DNA of 64,000 bases from Silurus meridionalis (GCF_014805685.1 NC_060892.1:1535490-1599489); one strand, 5' to 3'; counted from the stretch's first letter, positions 1 to 17,390 are shown. Translations and numbers: made by a program. The notes: generated by a model not told the origin, from the sequence alone.

Positions 1-470
1 GTCTTGTCTAAAGTCAAGCATGGTGGTGGCAGCATCATGGTCTGGTACTGCTGGTACTGGGGTGCTGCAGTTCATTGAGGGAAACATGGATTCCAACATG
101 TACTGTGACGTTCTGAAGCAGAACATGATGCTCTTCCTTTGGAAACTGCAGTTTTCCAGCATAATATCGATCCCAAACACACCACCTAGAAGACAACTGC
201 CTCGCGAAAGAAGGTGAAGATGAAGGTGATGGAGTGGCCAAGTATGTCTCCAGACCTGAATCCTGTTGAGCACCTGTGGGGATCCATAAGTGGAAGTTGG
301 AGAAGCGCCATGTGTCTAACATCCAGTAGCTCTGTGATGTCATTATGGAGGAGTGGAAGAGGATCCCAGCAACAACCTGTGCAGCTCTGGTGAATTCCAT
401 ACCCAGGAGCATTAAGGCAGTGCAGGAGAACGATGGTGCTCACACATCATATTCACACTTTTTTACATGC
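1..470 (+). mobile_element. Tc1-like transposase remnant
   Basis: GGSIMVW-like DNA, GTGVLQFIEGNMDSNMY and, in another frame, SPDLNPVEHLWG mark the C-terminal half of a Tc1 transposase catalytic domain. Several frame breaks. The 5' end is cut by the window. Confidence 0.85.
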
Positions 471-727
471 TCACTTTGGTTGGCAGGTTTTTAGAGAATA
501 ATAACTCCATGCCTTTATTTTCCTAAAAACACGTCCTTCCTTCAATGAACAAAAAAAAATCATATTTTACATGCAATGTACAGACAAGCAGTTTGGTTGA
601 GTTTGTTCTTTTAAAAACGTTGTCTTATCACACTAGGCCACGTTAAACGTTTACACGTCAAGCGCCTTACGCGTATTATGAAGCTAGCTGGTAAACCATA
701 ACAAGCTACAAAAGGTACTCTATATTA

Positions 728-1539
728 CCAAAAGTATTGGGACACCCAACTTTTCCAGAAAGATGTGGTTCTTTCCTGAAATGTTGCCACAAACTTGGAG
801 GCTCACAGTTGTACAAAAATGTCTTTGGATGCAGGAGCAAAGTAGTAGGTTTTCTCTTCACTTGAACCAGGAGACCCAAACTTGTTCCAGCATGACAATA
901 CCCATGTGCACAAAGCCAGCTCCATGAAGATCTGCTTTACATTGTTTGGAGTGGAAGATCTCCTGATATAAGGCTCTGACCTCAAACCTAATAAACACCT
1001 ATGGCATGATTGTGAATTTTGACTGCACCCCAGACCTCCTCACCTTCTCACCTACATCAGGCTAAATGAGCACAAATTTCCACAAACACACTCCAAAATC
1101 TAATGGAACATCTTCCCAGAAGAGTGGAGATTATTATAACAGTAAATTCAGACTAAATGTGGAATCTTCTTCTTCTTCTTCTTTCGGCTGCTCACATTAG
1201 GGGTCTTCACAGCGGATCATCCGTCTCCATACCCCCCTGTCCTCTACATCTGCCTCTTTCACACCAACTACCTGCATGTCTTCCCTCACCATATCCATGA
1301 ACCTCCTCCTTGGCCTTCCTCTTTTCCTCCTACCTGGTGGCTCCATCCTCAGCATTCTTCTACCAATATAATTCATGTCCCTCCTCTGCCCATATCCAAA
1401 CCATCTCAATCTCACCTCCCTCACCTTGTCACCAAAACATCCTACATGTGCTGTCCCTCTAATAATGTGGAATGAGACGTTTAAAAACTACATACTCTTA
1501 CAGTCAGATGTCCACAAACTTGTGTCCATATAGAGTATT
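728..1539 (+). mobile_element. Tc1-derived repeat copy 1, interrupted by a LINE
   Basis: Begins CCAAAAGTATTGGGACAC and ends CAGATGTCCACAAACTTG. The interior retains FQHDN-like and HLWHD-like traces of a Tc1/mariner transposase C-terminus. A LINE fragment splits it at about 1165-1464. Confidence 0.8.
1165..1464 (-). mobile_element. 5'-truncated non-LTR retrotransposon, 3' end of ORF2
   Basis: Reads on the minus strand as RLRWFGYGQRRDMNYIGRRM and GRRKRGRPRRRFMD, the C-terminal tail of a fish endonuclease-reverse transcriptase LINE. It ends in a (GAA)n tail. Flanked by AATGTGGAAT on both sides (target duplication). Confidence 0.85.
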
Positions 1540-1668
1540 ATATCAGATATCAATAATGCTTAAAATAATCTATAAATCCATTTGGTAAAGATTAAATACA
1601 GAAAGAAACTTGAACACTACAAGATGATTTGTTGTGTTTAGTTTTTCCTTGTGAAAGCCAAGTTTTAC

Positions 1669-7162
<5,494 letters not shown>

Positions 7163-7330
7163 CTTGCAAGGCGAGCTCTGCAGGCTGGGCTGGAAAATAC
7201 GCACGCAACAGCGCATAACCAGAAATACGGGCTGGATGAGCCGAGAGGGCGGAGAGAGCTGGCTCGCCCCAGAGCCGTCACCTCACCGTCTTCCATCACC
7301 AACAATATCTACTGAGGGTTTTTTTTCCTC

Positions 7331-8206
7331 CCCTTTACATAAACACACAACGCTTCATGTGTGTGTATTCTGGCCTTGGATAAGCTCCAGGGTTCCCAGT
7401 TGATATCAGGCAGCAGACTGGAGTCAGACTGTGTATAATTTAATAACAGGTCCCTCAACCCACTATGACACCTTCCAAATGGGTCCTTATTTTTGAGTTT
7501 AGTTCTTTTTGTCTAGTTTTTATTTATCTTTGTATTCATCTCATCATGATTATAAAACATCAGTTATGGTAATCCACACACACACACACACCATTACAAG
7601 TTTACTTTCCATGAATTATTATACTGGCTTAGGCTCCACCCAATCAGAAATAATTATAGAATGTGTGTGTGTTTTATTTAGTCTTTAAACCCTGACATAC
7701 GCCCAATGACCCAGTACATACAGAGGTCATTAAAAAGCGTCAGGACGTGTACACGCAATCAATCATTCCTTTCCGAACTTAATAGGACATCTGTTCTTGA
7801 TATGTACTCACCTAGAGATCTGGCACATTGCGCATGCGTGTGTGTGTGTGCGTGTATATACTGCTGCCTAATGAGTCAGCGTTTCCCTATTAAGCCTGCT
7901 GGATTGAAATGGACCCATGGAGTAGCGCCACCTGGTGGACATCAGGATCAGGCTCAGCATATTCCTGTTATTATTAGCGGTTTTCTTTCAACTGCGGGGC
8001 TCTTGAGTGCGGCCCCTTAACCATCAACAGTTTAGTTGTATATATGAGATAATTGTAAGGCACACTGAAGAAGAGCGGATGCTGTAGATGTACATGAGTG
8101 TGAATATGCACGGATTCAATCCTCTATCAGATGAAGAAACTCCGAACCAAACAACAGAAGAAGGAATGCATACTCGCGCGGAAGCTCTCAAAGCCCGCCC
8201 GCCCGC

Positions 8207-8239
<33 letters not shown>

Positions 8240-8430
8240 TAGATGGGTGCCAGTGATGCGTTGGGTGATTTTGACCAGCCTTTGCAGGGGTTTACGTTTA
8301 CACACAATGGAGCCTCCGTACCATTTGTTCAGGATGCAGCGGTAGAAACTCGTTAAAATCCCTGGGATAAGATGAGCTTACTTGAGACTCCTCATGAAGT
8401 ATAGGTGCTGTTAAGCCTTTCTAAACAGAG
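7331..8430. other. btbd2-hmg20b intergenic region
   Basis: Contains short (CA)n and (GT)n tracts and a (CAGA)n microsatellite at 8207-8238. No gene recognised. Confidence 0.6.
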
Positions 8431-8435
8431 CTGAA

Positions 8436-8940
8436 GTGTTCTGGTGCCAGGACGGATCCGCAGAGATGTAAACTCGCAGGAACTTAAAGCTGGAGACTTG
8501 CTCTACATCAGCTCCATTGAAGTTGACTGGGAAATATCTCCTGCTGTTAGATTTCCGAAAGTCCACGATGAGCTCTTTAGTCTTCATGGCGTTGAGGTTC
8601 GGGTGGTTGGTGGCACACCATGCTGTCAGGCTTTGGATCTCTTAACTGTTGGCCGATTTGCGTTGTTGCTGATATGGCCGACTACGGTGGTGTCATCTGC
8701 ATACTTGATGAAGATGTTGGAGTTATACAGAGGAAAACAGTCATGGGTGAACAGGGAGTAGAGTGGTGGGCTCAGAACACAGCCCTGTGGGATGCCAGTG
8801 TTTAGAATGAGGGTTGAGAATCCCTGTTTGCCCAAACTAACAGACTGAGGTCTTTTGGTGAGAAAGTCCAGAATCAATCTGCAAGTGGAGGTGCAGTTAC
8901 TCAGGAAGTCGGTTCCAAGAGCCGCAGTTCAGACGGAATC
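8436..8940 (-). mobile_element. LINE reverse transcriptase fragment (Rex1/L2-like)
   Basis: On the minus strand: [20 protein letters not shown] and [14 protein letters not shown], then KTKELIVDFRKS and SSFKFL in shifted frames. These are RT palm motifs including the YADD box. Truncated at both ends. Confidence 0.88.
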
Positions 8941-9459
8941 ACATGGTGTTGACGTATGGAACAGGACCCATGTTGGTTCATGATTCCTTTCAACTGCTGG
9001 AATATGTCTCCAACAGTCTCTGCTCCAAAACAAACCCAAACCATTAAGCTTCCATTTCCATGTGTGAGTGTGTGGGTGAGGAAGTCTGATCACATCTTCT
9101 CTCCTGTTCTCCATCTTACACAAGTTCCTGTGTTTGAGACAAAAATGTCCAATTTGAACTTGACTTTCATCAACTCAGTTTGGTGTAAGACATTACAGGA
9201 TCATGTACGTGTTTCAAAAACCATAAAAGTCCACGTGTTTTCACAGACTCTGTATGTGGAATTTACAATATCTTGAACCTACATTATTATAAAGGCGCCA
9301 TTTTGCGGACATGTTGGATTGAGACATAACCCACTCACTGCCTTGGTGTAGATTTTAGACACGCCCATCACAACACGGAGGGCGGTGCTAGAATGGATTA
9401 GTCCAGCCTACTCAGATTACAGCCAATCTTCTTTCAGAAAATTTACAGACATTGACCAA
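8941..9459. other. upstream flank of hmg20b
   Basis: No element recognised in 8941-9280. The 9290-9550 part has the mixed composition of a promoter but no clear TATA box. Confidence 0.4.
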
Positions 9460-9551
9460 TCATGTATTGCGAATCAAACCTCGTCGTCCAATCACAATTA
9501 AGAACACGCCGCATACAGTATTATACGCTTGTTGATTTGGGCTCTCCTCAG
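9460..9551 (+). other. candidate non-coding 5' exon of hmg20b
   Basis: A strong donor (CTCAG followed by GTAAGC) at 9551 lies upstream of the first coding exon, whose acceptor at 11030 opens with 17 untranslated bases before the ATG. No start codon upstream reads in frame with hmg20b. The 5' limit is unknown. Confidence 0.45.
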
Positions 9552-10110
9552 GTAAGCGAATTATATACCGGATATAAAATTACAATATAATATAAATTGA
9601 TGTATAAAATGAACGCTGGTGATTTTGGGGGTTTATATTCGCATCTTTATGCTTTTGGTCTTTGGAATACGAGTTTTTAGCAGTGCTAGCTGTTTAGCTC
9701 GCGGTGTTTAGGTTTAGCTAGCGCTAGTGTTAGCCACTTAACGCTTAGCAAAAGAGAGCAAGTATTAATTTCGGACCATTTTAATTATCAATACTCGGAA
9801 AATGTATATTTGGTAATAATTATTGATATAACCGAGGATTTTTTTTCTTAATAAAACCATTGGAAATAAATAAGACTCAATACCGGGGGCGGCTTCCAAA
9901 TGGATATTTAGTGCACTACATTCGGAGCGGAAGCCATGTTTTTTTTCATTCACTTCGTAGTGCACTTATGTAGGAATTAAGCGTGCATTTGGGATACGGC
10001 ATAAATACAGGAAACCCCAGTTAGTGGTATATGGAAGGATTGTAATGAATAACATTTGGGTGTTTAATGAAATAAGAGTGATGCTGAGAAACTTATTAGA
10101 CAGGAAGCAT
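9552..10110. other. hmg20b first intron, 5' part
   Basis: No coding potential. Contains repeated GCTAGC-like short motifs at 9685-9740 but no recognised element. Confidence 0.5.
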
Positions 10111-10117
10111 CTTTGGT

Positions 10118-10750
10118 AACAGCTTTCCAGCCATCCAGCCATCCACCCACCCACTTATCCAGCCATCCATCCAGCCATCCATCCAGCCATCCATCCAGCC
10201 ATCCATCCAGCCATCCATCCACTTATCCATCCATCCACCCACCCAATTATCCATCCATCCACCCAATTATCCATCCATCCATCCATCCATCCAGCCAACC
10301 ATCCATCCATCCAGCCAACCATCCATCCATCCATCCACAAGAAGGAGTAATCTACTTATCTATCCAAATGTCTATCCATCTACCCATCCATCCACCTATA
10401 TACTTATTCATCCATACATTTACACTCCATCCATCCATCCATCCATCTATGTACCAATCCAGACATCCATTCATCCATCAATCCATTCACACATGTATCC
10501 ACTCATCCATACATCTAGCATCCAGCCAGCTCTCCAGCCTTTCAATTATCTAGTCATTTATTTATCCATCCATCCATCCATCCATCTATCCACCCACCCA
10601 CCCATCATCTATCCATCCACTCAACCATCTATCTATCTATCCATCAATCCACCCATCATATATCTATCCACTCAACCATCTATCTATCTATCCATCCATC
10701 CATCCATCCATCATATATCCATTCACACATCCATCATCTATCCATCCAGG
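10118..10750. repeat. large (ATCC)n tetranucleotide array
   Basis: About 630 bp of ATCC/CATC units with interspersed ACCC, AATT and TATC variants, in the first intron of hmg20b. The long Pro/Ser/His open frame through it is an artefact of the repeat. Confidence 0.97.
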
Positions 10751-11047
10751 TTCTCTTTGGATCTGGAGCCCATCCTGTGGTACTGAAGCTGGTCGATCAC
10801 AGAATACCATACATGCTTTCACATTGTGGCCCAGTTTAGATTAGAGCAACGACGCCTACATCATGGTTTCATGGTTTCATCCGGAAGTCCGGAGGAAACC
10901 AGAGAACTCCGAGGAAACTCTCATGGATCAAACCGTGACCCTGGGAGCAAAAGTTGGCATAAAGTTGTCACTGCTCCTCTCAAATCATGTTTCCTGCTCG
11001 TGAGCTCCTGAATATGTGCTTATTTTTCAGAAACGGATGAAGCTGTC

Positions 11048-11125
11048 ATGGGGGGAGTAAAACAAGAGCAGAGCGACGGCCCGGGATCGAAAAGTTTCCA
11101 TCATTCAGACTCGACACATGAAGAA
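11048..11125 (+). CDS. hmg20b: hmg20b coding exon 1 (exon 2 if the 5' exon is real)
   Basis: The acceptor TTTTTCAG ends at 11030 and the ATG is at 11048. Encodes [13 protein letters not shown] to STHEE, with donor GTAAGA. Confidence 0.85.
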
Positions 11126-14100
11126 GTAAGAATTTTAAGAGAATATACACTTTAGTCTTGTGAAACTGTGCTTTTTGTTTTAATTCCTCATCTGCTTTAC
11201 AAATGCGACCCGTTCAGAACAACTCCCTCAGTGCGCAGCCTGTGAAGAAGCGAGGCTGGCCCAAGGGGAAAAAGAGAAAGAAGGTCTTACCCAACGGTCC
11301 CAAGGCTCCGGTGACGGGGTACGTACGCTTCCTGAATGAAAGACGTGAACACATCCGCGCCTTGCACCCTGATCTTCCTTTTCCCGAAATCACCAAGAGG
11401 CTCGGAGCCGAGTGGAGTCGCCTGGCGCCCCATGACAAACAGGTAAAGACTTTTCGAGGTCTGAGTTTCTACGTCTTGGAGTATAAATTGTAGGGATTGT
11501 GCACGTTATGGATGAAATTGTTTTGGCCTGCAGCGTTACCTGGATGAAGCGGAGCGTGAAAAAATGCAGTACGCCCGGGAACTGAAGGAGTACCAGAAGA
11601 GCGAAGCCTACCAGATCACCAGCACCAAGATCCAAGATAAAAAAATTAAGAAAGGTCAGGATTAAACAGCACTTAATGCACTGTTTTACTGTTTTGTATT
11701 CTTGTTTACACTTTCAATTAGTGGTGCAACGATCACAAAACTCACGGTTTGAATCACATGACGGTTTTTGAGTCGCGGATCAGATCATTTTATCAGCAAA
11801 AAAACTAAAGGAGAACGAGAGTGAGAAGGAAGGGAAAGGAAATGTTCCCATACTGTATCTGAACCGAATGTTTTTTCTTTTTAGAGGAGTTGACATCCGT
11901 CATTATAAACGCCAACAGTTCAGGATCAGCATCTATTAAGGTATGATTTTAAAAATAAACGAATATCGGTGTGTATTTCTGACATTATAACCCATTTCAG
12001 TCTTTCTGCTCTTCAGAGCATGGATCTGTCCAACAGATTCGATGTGCCCATTTTCACGGAGGAGTTCCTCGATCAGAACAAAGGTACACGCTCCGCTTTT
12101 ATAGGCACCTGCAAGTTAAGGATCACTTTAATAAAAAAAGGAAAGCGTATAGTAACTAATGACGATAACATGACAACATTTATTAGTGCAGATTTAATAG
12201 ATGATTATATGGACGATATACAAACCAGTAAATACCATATGTCAAACTAGGGGTGTGCGATATTTACCAAAAAAATGATACCTCGATATTTTAGGGGGGA
12301 TTTTTATCGATTTCTATAATCGGCGTCATTTTGCCGAGTGCGTTATTGTTATTGGTACTTTAAGGACCATGGACAGCTGACTCCTAAAATCTTTAATATT
12401 TTTCATATTTTCATAAGACATTTCAGCTGTTACCAAGCAAATTAAATCAGCATCAGCCAAATTCATCTTCGTGGCACAGAGGATACTTTTACTATGAAAT
12501 TTAAACCACTAGTAAGTCACTGTTAATAAGTGAGTCATTGTGAGTGAATGAATCACTCGTTTAAACGATTCGGTTGCAATGACTCACTAACTGTTGCTCA
12601 GAGATGCAAAAAAGAGCTGTGACTGGAATTATTTTTGCTGGTGAAATCCAGCAAAAACAGGCAATGTGGTGTCTAAAACTTTAGTCTCTTAATATTAGTT
12701 TCTTAAAAAAATCTATATCGCATTTGTAATCGTGCTGATTTTCGGTGATGTCGAGTAACTATGAAATAATATAAATGTACACATTTTCTGCCTCCATAAC
12801 ATGAATCAATGATTATTCTATTCCATTTTTTTAATTTGTATTGCTCTTTTAACAATTGATATTAAATACGTTTATTTAAAACTCAAAAAAAAGAAATTAA
12901 CAGTGCAGGTGAACAGAACCTGCACCTTTTTTTGGAGGCAATGTGGAATCTGAGAGGCTTCATTCAGGCTTCATCATTTCTATATTTATTCACAAATACA
13001 ACTTTACTGACAAGAAGTGGCAGCTCAAATCGGGAAAATATTTGGAGTGGGGTTGGATTTTTTTTAAAAAGTAAAAAAAAAAAAAGAAATGTATAAATAA
13101 AACCTTCGGCAAATTCGTGAAGAAAGTGACGTGTTTTTTTTACCACCACAGCCAGAGAGGCGGAGCTCCGTCGGCTGCGGAAGGCCAACGTGGAGTTCGA
13201 GGAGCAGAACATCATTTTGCAGAAGCACATAGCGGAGATGTTTAGCGCCAAAGAGCGTCTGGAGGCCGAGCTGGGTCAGGACGAGCTGCGCACGCAAGCC
13301 CTGCACCGCCGCCTGCAGGCCATCAAACAGACGATGGTCACCAGTCTGGCGTGTGTCCCCCTGCCAGGTCAGTCACTATGCAGTTCTGCAGGTGTGCTAC
13401 AGACATCATTCTGATGGTGCTCCTATAAAGCTATAGAGTGTGGAGCAGTGACATGAGCTTGCAGAAGAAGTCGTTGTATGTAGCAGCACTTCAGTGAGAC
13501 ACAAAGAGTTCACATATGGACTCCTGACCATAAGATTGAGATGTGCCTCTTTCTGAGCATTCAGCCACGAGGAGTGAGTAAAGTCAGGTAGTGATGTAGG
13601 TGAGGTGAGGAGGCCTGGGGTGCAGTCAGCGTTCACATTCATCATGCTCAGTATGGTTAAATGCTCTTAAGCAGGAGATCTTCCACTCCAGGAGCATTGT
13701 ATTGCTGGAACACATTCTAGTTCCAACAAAAATATATTTATACCACATATAAAAGTGCACTATACAATTGTGTGACTCACACGTGACTGGCAAAGTCGGG
13801 TGTCCCAATACTTTTGGCTATTCCGTGAAAGTTTTGGTTTTAAAACGATAAAAAACGATATGCATTATAATAGATGCCATGCCAATCTCTGCATCTTCTC
13901 CCTTACCCCGATGAAAAAAACCCACACAAACAATAACAAACAAAACAGGCAAAATAAACATGTTTAACAAAATATTTAACCGATAAACAAACCCCCAAAT
14001 TTCATGTTACGCCTCCATTTAGAAAAAATATATAATAAAGATTTTTTTTGTGCAATTGACTTCAGGAGCCGAAAATAAAAACTTGTTCAAAAAGAAATGG

Positions 14101-14923
14101 CCTCAGACCCATGATTATTTACAGGAGGCAATCAGCCTGCAGGAGCCAATCGGATGCCTTGATGACATTTTATACACACGACGCACAACTCGAATACAGA
14201 GGGGAAAAAAAACATGGGGTTGTTACAACTGTATCTTTTTTTTAAATAAAATGTTTTGTTCTTCAAACCGAGCTTTTATAGTATGTTTATAATAGAACGG
14301 TCTTCTGGTTACAGGTACAGGTGAGACCCCCTCATTTGGAACCCTCGACACGTACCTGAGCCGTTTGAGCAGTACCTTGGAGAGCAGTCCTCACGAGCAC
14401 CGGGCTCTGCTCCTCAAACTCCAGGAGCTTCTGGCTCATTTAGACAGGTAACGTCTAAAAGGTGTGTGTACTGTAGCTTACTTTCTACATTCTGAACCTA
14501 AGGAAAAGCATCAGAACGTTCATGTTGGTGCTCTTACAAATTTCACATCTCAGCAGCTTTAATCTTTACCGAAACTCCAGTGTGAAGCTTTCAGTCCCAG
14601 CACATATCTGCATGACCAAAAGTTTGTGGACACCTGAGAATAATATTATATGCTTTTCCGAACATCCCGTTCCATATTTAACCCCCATTATAATGAGCTC
14701 CACTCCTCTGGGAAGATGTTCCTCTAGATTTTGTGGAGTTTGTGGGAATTCATTCAGGCTCATGTGTGTTAGTAAAGTCAGGGAGTGATGTAGGTGAGGT
14801 GAGAAGGTCTGGGGTGCAGTCAGCATTCACAGCGTTCAATAATTTTGGCGATGGTGTAAGAGTTATTTTCAGTAACCTACAATCACAGCGATCTCATTTC
14901 TCGTTTCCAGTGAGCAACTCTGA
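11048..14923 (+). CDS. hmg20b: hmg20b (BRAF35), HMG-box subunit of LSD1-CoREST complex, complete CDS
   Basis: Eight coding exons give 302 residues; human HMG20B is of similar size. The nuclear protein binds DNA through an HMG box and sits in the BHC/CoREST-LSD1 co-repressor that silences neuronal genes (family knowledge). Domains: a basic patch [13 protein letters not shown], an HMG box at about residues 52-122 ([32 protein letters not shown]), a conserved [19 protein letters not shown] segment, a coiled coil at about 183-254, and the C-terminal [15 protein letters not shown] block. [14 protein letters not shown] and LGAEWS point to HMG20B rather than HMG20A. The first ATG of exon 2 (11035) stops after seven codons, so the second, 11048, is used. 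It opens MGGVKQEQ, matching the VKQE of HMG20B. Confidence 0.93.
11218..11442 (+). CDS. hmg20b: hmg20b coding exon 2
   Basis: Basic patch and first two-thirds of the HMG box. Two acceptor AGs 21 nt apart (exon start 11218 or 11239) both keep the frame, adding or skipping NNSLSAQ. Human HMG20B corresponds to the shorter form. Confidence 0.9.
11534..11654 (+). CDS. hmg20b: hmg20b coding exon 3
   Basis: End of the HMG box ([20 protein letters not shown]) and a Lys-rich tail. Acceptor CCTGCAG, donor GTCAGG. Confidence 0.92.
11700..11830. repeat. hAT-like fish repeat fragment
   Basis: AGTGGTGCAACGATCACAAA resembles the end of a widespread fish repeat of hAT type. The class is from memory. Confidence 0.4.
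11885..11940 (+). CDS. hmg20b: hmg20b coding exon 4
   Basis: Variable linker [19 protein letters not shown], a position also variable in mammals. Placed by phase and by canonical splice sites. Confidence 0.82.
12017..12083 (+). CDS. hmg20b: hmg20b coding exon 5
   Basis: Carries the family-specific [15 protein letters not shown] motif that precedes the coiled coil. Confidence 0.92.
12084..13151. other. hmg20b intron with degraded repeat
   Basis: 12250-12790 starts GGGGTGTGCGATATTTACC, a common fish dispersed repeat end of presumed hAT type. The rest is AT-rich with poly-A and poly-T runs. Confidence 0.45.
13152..13367 (+). CDS. hmg20b: hmg20b coding exon 6
   Basis: Coiled-coil exon: [20 protein letters not shown] through [10 protein letters not shown]. 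In the family this segment mediates partner contacts in the CoREST complex and pairing with HMG20A. Confidence 0.93.
13505..13826 (-). mobile_element. Tc1-derived repeat copy 4
   Basis: Reverse copy ending ...TCGGGTGTCCCAATACTTTT, inside the hmg20b intron after the coiled-coil exon. Confidence 0.8.
13827..14314. other. hmg20b intron, no recognisable element
   Basis: A-rich non-coding DNA. Nothing recognised. Confidence 0.5.
14315..14447 (+). CDS. hmg20b: hmg20b coding exon 7
   Basis: [20 protein letters not shown], then a C-terminal helix ending LLAHLDS. Donor GTAACG. Confidence 0.92.
14612..14850 (-). mobile_element. Tc1-derived repeat copy 5
   Basis: Reverse partial copy starting CCAAAAGTTTGTGGACACC. 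Confidence 0.8.
14911..14923 (+). CDS. hmg20b: hmg20b last coding exon
   Basis: Encodes EQL and a TGA stop after a split Ser codon, comparable with the short SEHL end of mammalian HMG20B. A pyrimidine-rich acceptor TTTCCAG precedes it. Confidence 0.85.
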
Positions 14924-15136
14924 GAAACGTGTGCAGCCGTGCTGTTTTACGGATTTGAGGTGGTCGCTGAAGCGTCTCCAGCGCCATGAAGACCGGATTC
15001 CCCAGAAAACCCCGGAGGAAAAAATCTTTGCTTTTCAGTGCACGAAAGCTCCTGAACGTCGAGGCGTAGTTCGGCTGTTCAGGCGCTAAACCGTAGTTCA
15101 TTAGAATGTTTTTATGATTTCTCAAATGATTAAGGA

Positions 15137-15182
<46 letters not shown>

Positions 15183-15470
15183 AGAGACAGAGATTTCGAA
15201 CCCATTTATTTTTCTCTTCATTTCTTTATTACCATAAACGAAATTTCGGTCTGTTTAATACCATACTTCATTCCAGAAACCATTTTTCCGCAGATTAAAA
15301 GCAAATACGCAATATTTCCGAGGCAAATTATCATCATGAAAGTTTTCCTGAATGTAGATTTTACATTTTACACTGATTTATAATTGTGTATTTGAAAAAA
15401 AAAAACCCATTAAAACAGGTACAGAATCAGGGAATGTTTATTATAATGAAATAAAACTGTTTAAAAGATG

Positions 15471-15480
<10 letters not shown>
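14924..15480 (+). other. hmg20b 3' UTR with AATAAA signal
   Basis: Unspliced downstream DNA containing a (GT)n tract at 15138-15180 and an AATAAA hexamer at 15450-15455. Assignment as the 3' UTR is inference from position. Confidence 0.45.
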
Positions 15481-15501
<21 letters not shown>

Positions 15502-15913
15502 CTTTTCTCTCTATGCAACAAACTCGCAGTAATGTGACTGAATGAGTGGACGAAAGTTCTGTGGAGTCCAAATGAGACGTTTTTGTCTCTAACAGAAGAA
15601 CTTGTGTAATGATGAGAGTAACGATCAGACTCCCTCACCCTCACACACACCCGGAGGTGGAAGTTTAACGGTTTGTTTTGGAGCAGAGAAGATTCCAGAA
15701 AAAGTGAAAGGAATCCTAAACCAACACGTCTCCTATTCCGTACTTCAACACCGTGTGGTTCCGTCTGGACTGCGGCTCATTGGATCCGACTTCTCAGTAC
15801 AACAGTTCTATAAGTGTTATTTAGAGAGTAAACAGATGTCTGAAATGATGTGTATCATGACCTGCTGAACTGCATCACAGGAATAAAATCAAGTAAATCT
15901 AAAACACTTTTGT
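15481..15913. other. hmg20b-unc13a intergenic, 5' part
   Basis: Poly-T stretch at about 15474-15501, then unique-looking DNA. No gene recognised. Confidence 0.5.
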
Positions 15914-15967
15914 AGAAGAACCACATCGAGCTGGAAAAGTCAGGTGTCCCAATACTTTTGGAGAGAC
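15914..15967 (-). mobile_element. Tc1-derived repeat end fragment (copy 6)
   Basis: Only the terminal GCTGGAAAAGTCAGGTGTCC and CCAATACTTTTGG remain. Confidence 0.7.
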
Positions 15968-16084
15968 TGTGCTTCATCTAACGATGTCGTGTGTGCACAT
16001 ATCAACTTCAGCTGAGGATGGTCCCTTCACATGAACATCCCAGAAGATCCATGTAATTACTGTGGATGGAAAACTGCTTTACCA

Positions 16085-16250
16085 AATACTTTTATTTGAG
16101 AAGTTGAGGGTTCAGGGCCTTGCAGGTTGGTGATGGGATTTAAACTCGAAACCTTCCGATAAGCTACCACCCCTCATCAAGCTACAGCTGTGTAAGACCC
16201 TGAACCCTCAATTTCTCAATTGTATGTTACTTGTAAAGCACCTGGTTCTC
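16085..16250 (-). mobile_element. degraded tRNA-SINE
   Basis: Reverse complement of the SINE pattern (AAGCTACCACCCCTCATCAA, with CTGAACCCTCAATTTCTCA following), heavily diverged. Confidence 0.5.
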
Positions 16251-16804
16251 ACGTTAATTTCAAACTGTGAGCATTTTGCTGCTTGAACGAAGAGACTTGA
16301 TCATGGATCTGACTGATTGGAATTTCCGCGATAAATAATCTCAATTCAGTGAAATACCACATCATATCCAGCAGAGGGAGACATTGGTCATATTTTAAAC
16401 CAGCATCCAACAAAAGACAAAAAATCTGCCTTTTTCCTTCTAATACATTAAATATAATCTCTAATTTCAAGTCATATCCTAGTTAATGTTTTGTATAATT
16501 TTTGCGAGTTTATTGGGTATACCACAACTATTGGAAGAACAGCTTTTATATCTTTATTTATTGATCATAGCAGGGAATCTACAGTATAGGTGGATTTTGT
16601 ATATTAAACACTTACATCTAACACTATGGACAATTCTCCTGCCCTGTCTTTCTTGTTCTCATGGAAAAAGACAACCACTGACTGGCTAGATTCTATTTGA
16701 CCAGAATTTAAATGCCAAGTGTCATAATTAAGCAGTCAGATTTAGTGAACTGAGGTGGATTTTGTTTTAGTAGAAGAATCTGAATGACTGGTCCAATTGG
16801 TATA

Positions 16805-16915
16805 GATGTACGAGGTGTTTATGAAAGTCGGTGCTCCCTCTAACTGCGCGTGTGGCTTTGTGCTGCCACCTGTTGGCATGTAACAAAACTTGTCTTGAAA
16901 CTTTTTGATATGCAA
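16805..16915 (-). mobile_element. mariner-type terminal fragment
   Basis: TACGAGGTGTTTATGAAAGT ... CTTGAAACTTTTTGATA is shared with the right part of the element at 32881-33650. Confidence 0.6.
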
Positions 16916-17029
16916 CCCTCTTACTTCATCAGCAGTGTGTGCTCGCAGGCATTTTCCTCTTAAAGCTGTTTTTTTGTTTGGTTTTTTATTTGGATAAATA
17001 AAACGGTGAAAATGAAAAAGGAGGTTTGA

Positions 17030-17390
17030 GGTATCGGATATTTGAGATATTAGAAAGGGACCATGGAGGGCATCCCAAGCTTCTGCATCGCTGCCTGATT
17101 TGGGAATTTCACTGTCTTGGATTGCAAGATCCTGCAGGGGATAGTGAGGATGGCAGAGAAGATCAATGGTGTTTCCATTTCCTCCATCGTGGACAATTTC
17201 AGAACACGCTGCATCTATGAAGAAACCAGCACACATCCCTCACACACATTGTTCACCCCCTGATGTCTGGAAAAAAGGTAGCATAGCTTTTTGACCCCCA
17301 CATCCAGAGGAGGTAGGAGGTCTTCCCCCAAGCCATTAGACTCCTCAAGACAAAGTGACCGAACACACACACACACACACACACACACAC
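17030..17390 (+). mobile_element. LINE 3' fragment with (CA)n tail
   Basis: GGGGATAGTGAGGATGGCAG, CTCACACACATTGTTCACCC and AGCCATTAGACTCCTCAAGA correspond to a degraded L2/Rex-type ORF2 C-terminus (HTLFTPL..GK, QAIRLL). Confidence 0.6.

Noticed and set aside
9460..9551. Upstream ATG (MYCESNLVV...) as the hmg20b start
   Set aside because: Spliced to the next exon it runs into a TAA within a few codons, so it would be at most an upstream open frame.
10113..10786. Long open frames rich in His/Pro/Ser and Gly/Trp/Met
   Set aside because: They are translations of the ATCC tetranucleotide array.
16742..17236. 164-codon open frame on the minus strand upstream of unc13a
   Set aside because: It overlaps LINE and mariner fragments read on the wrong strand and has no domain text.
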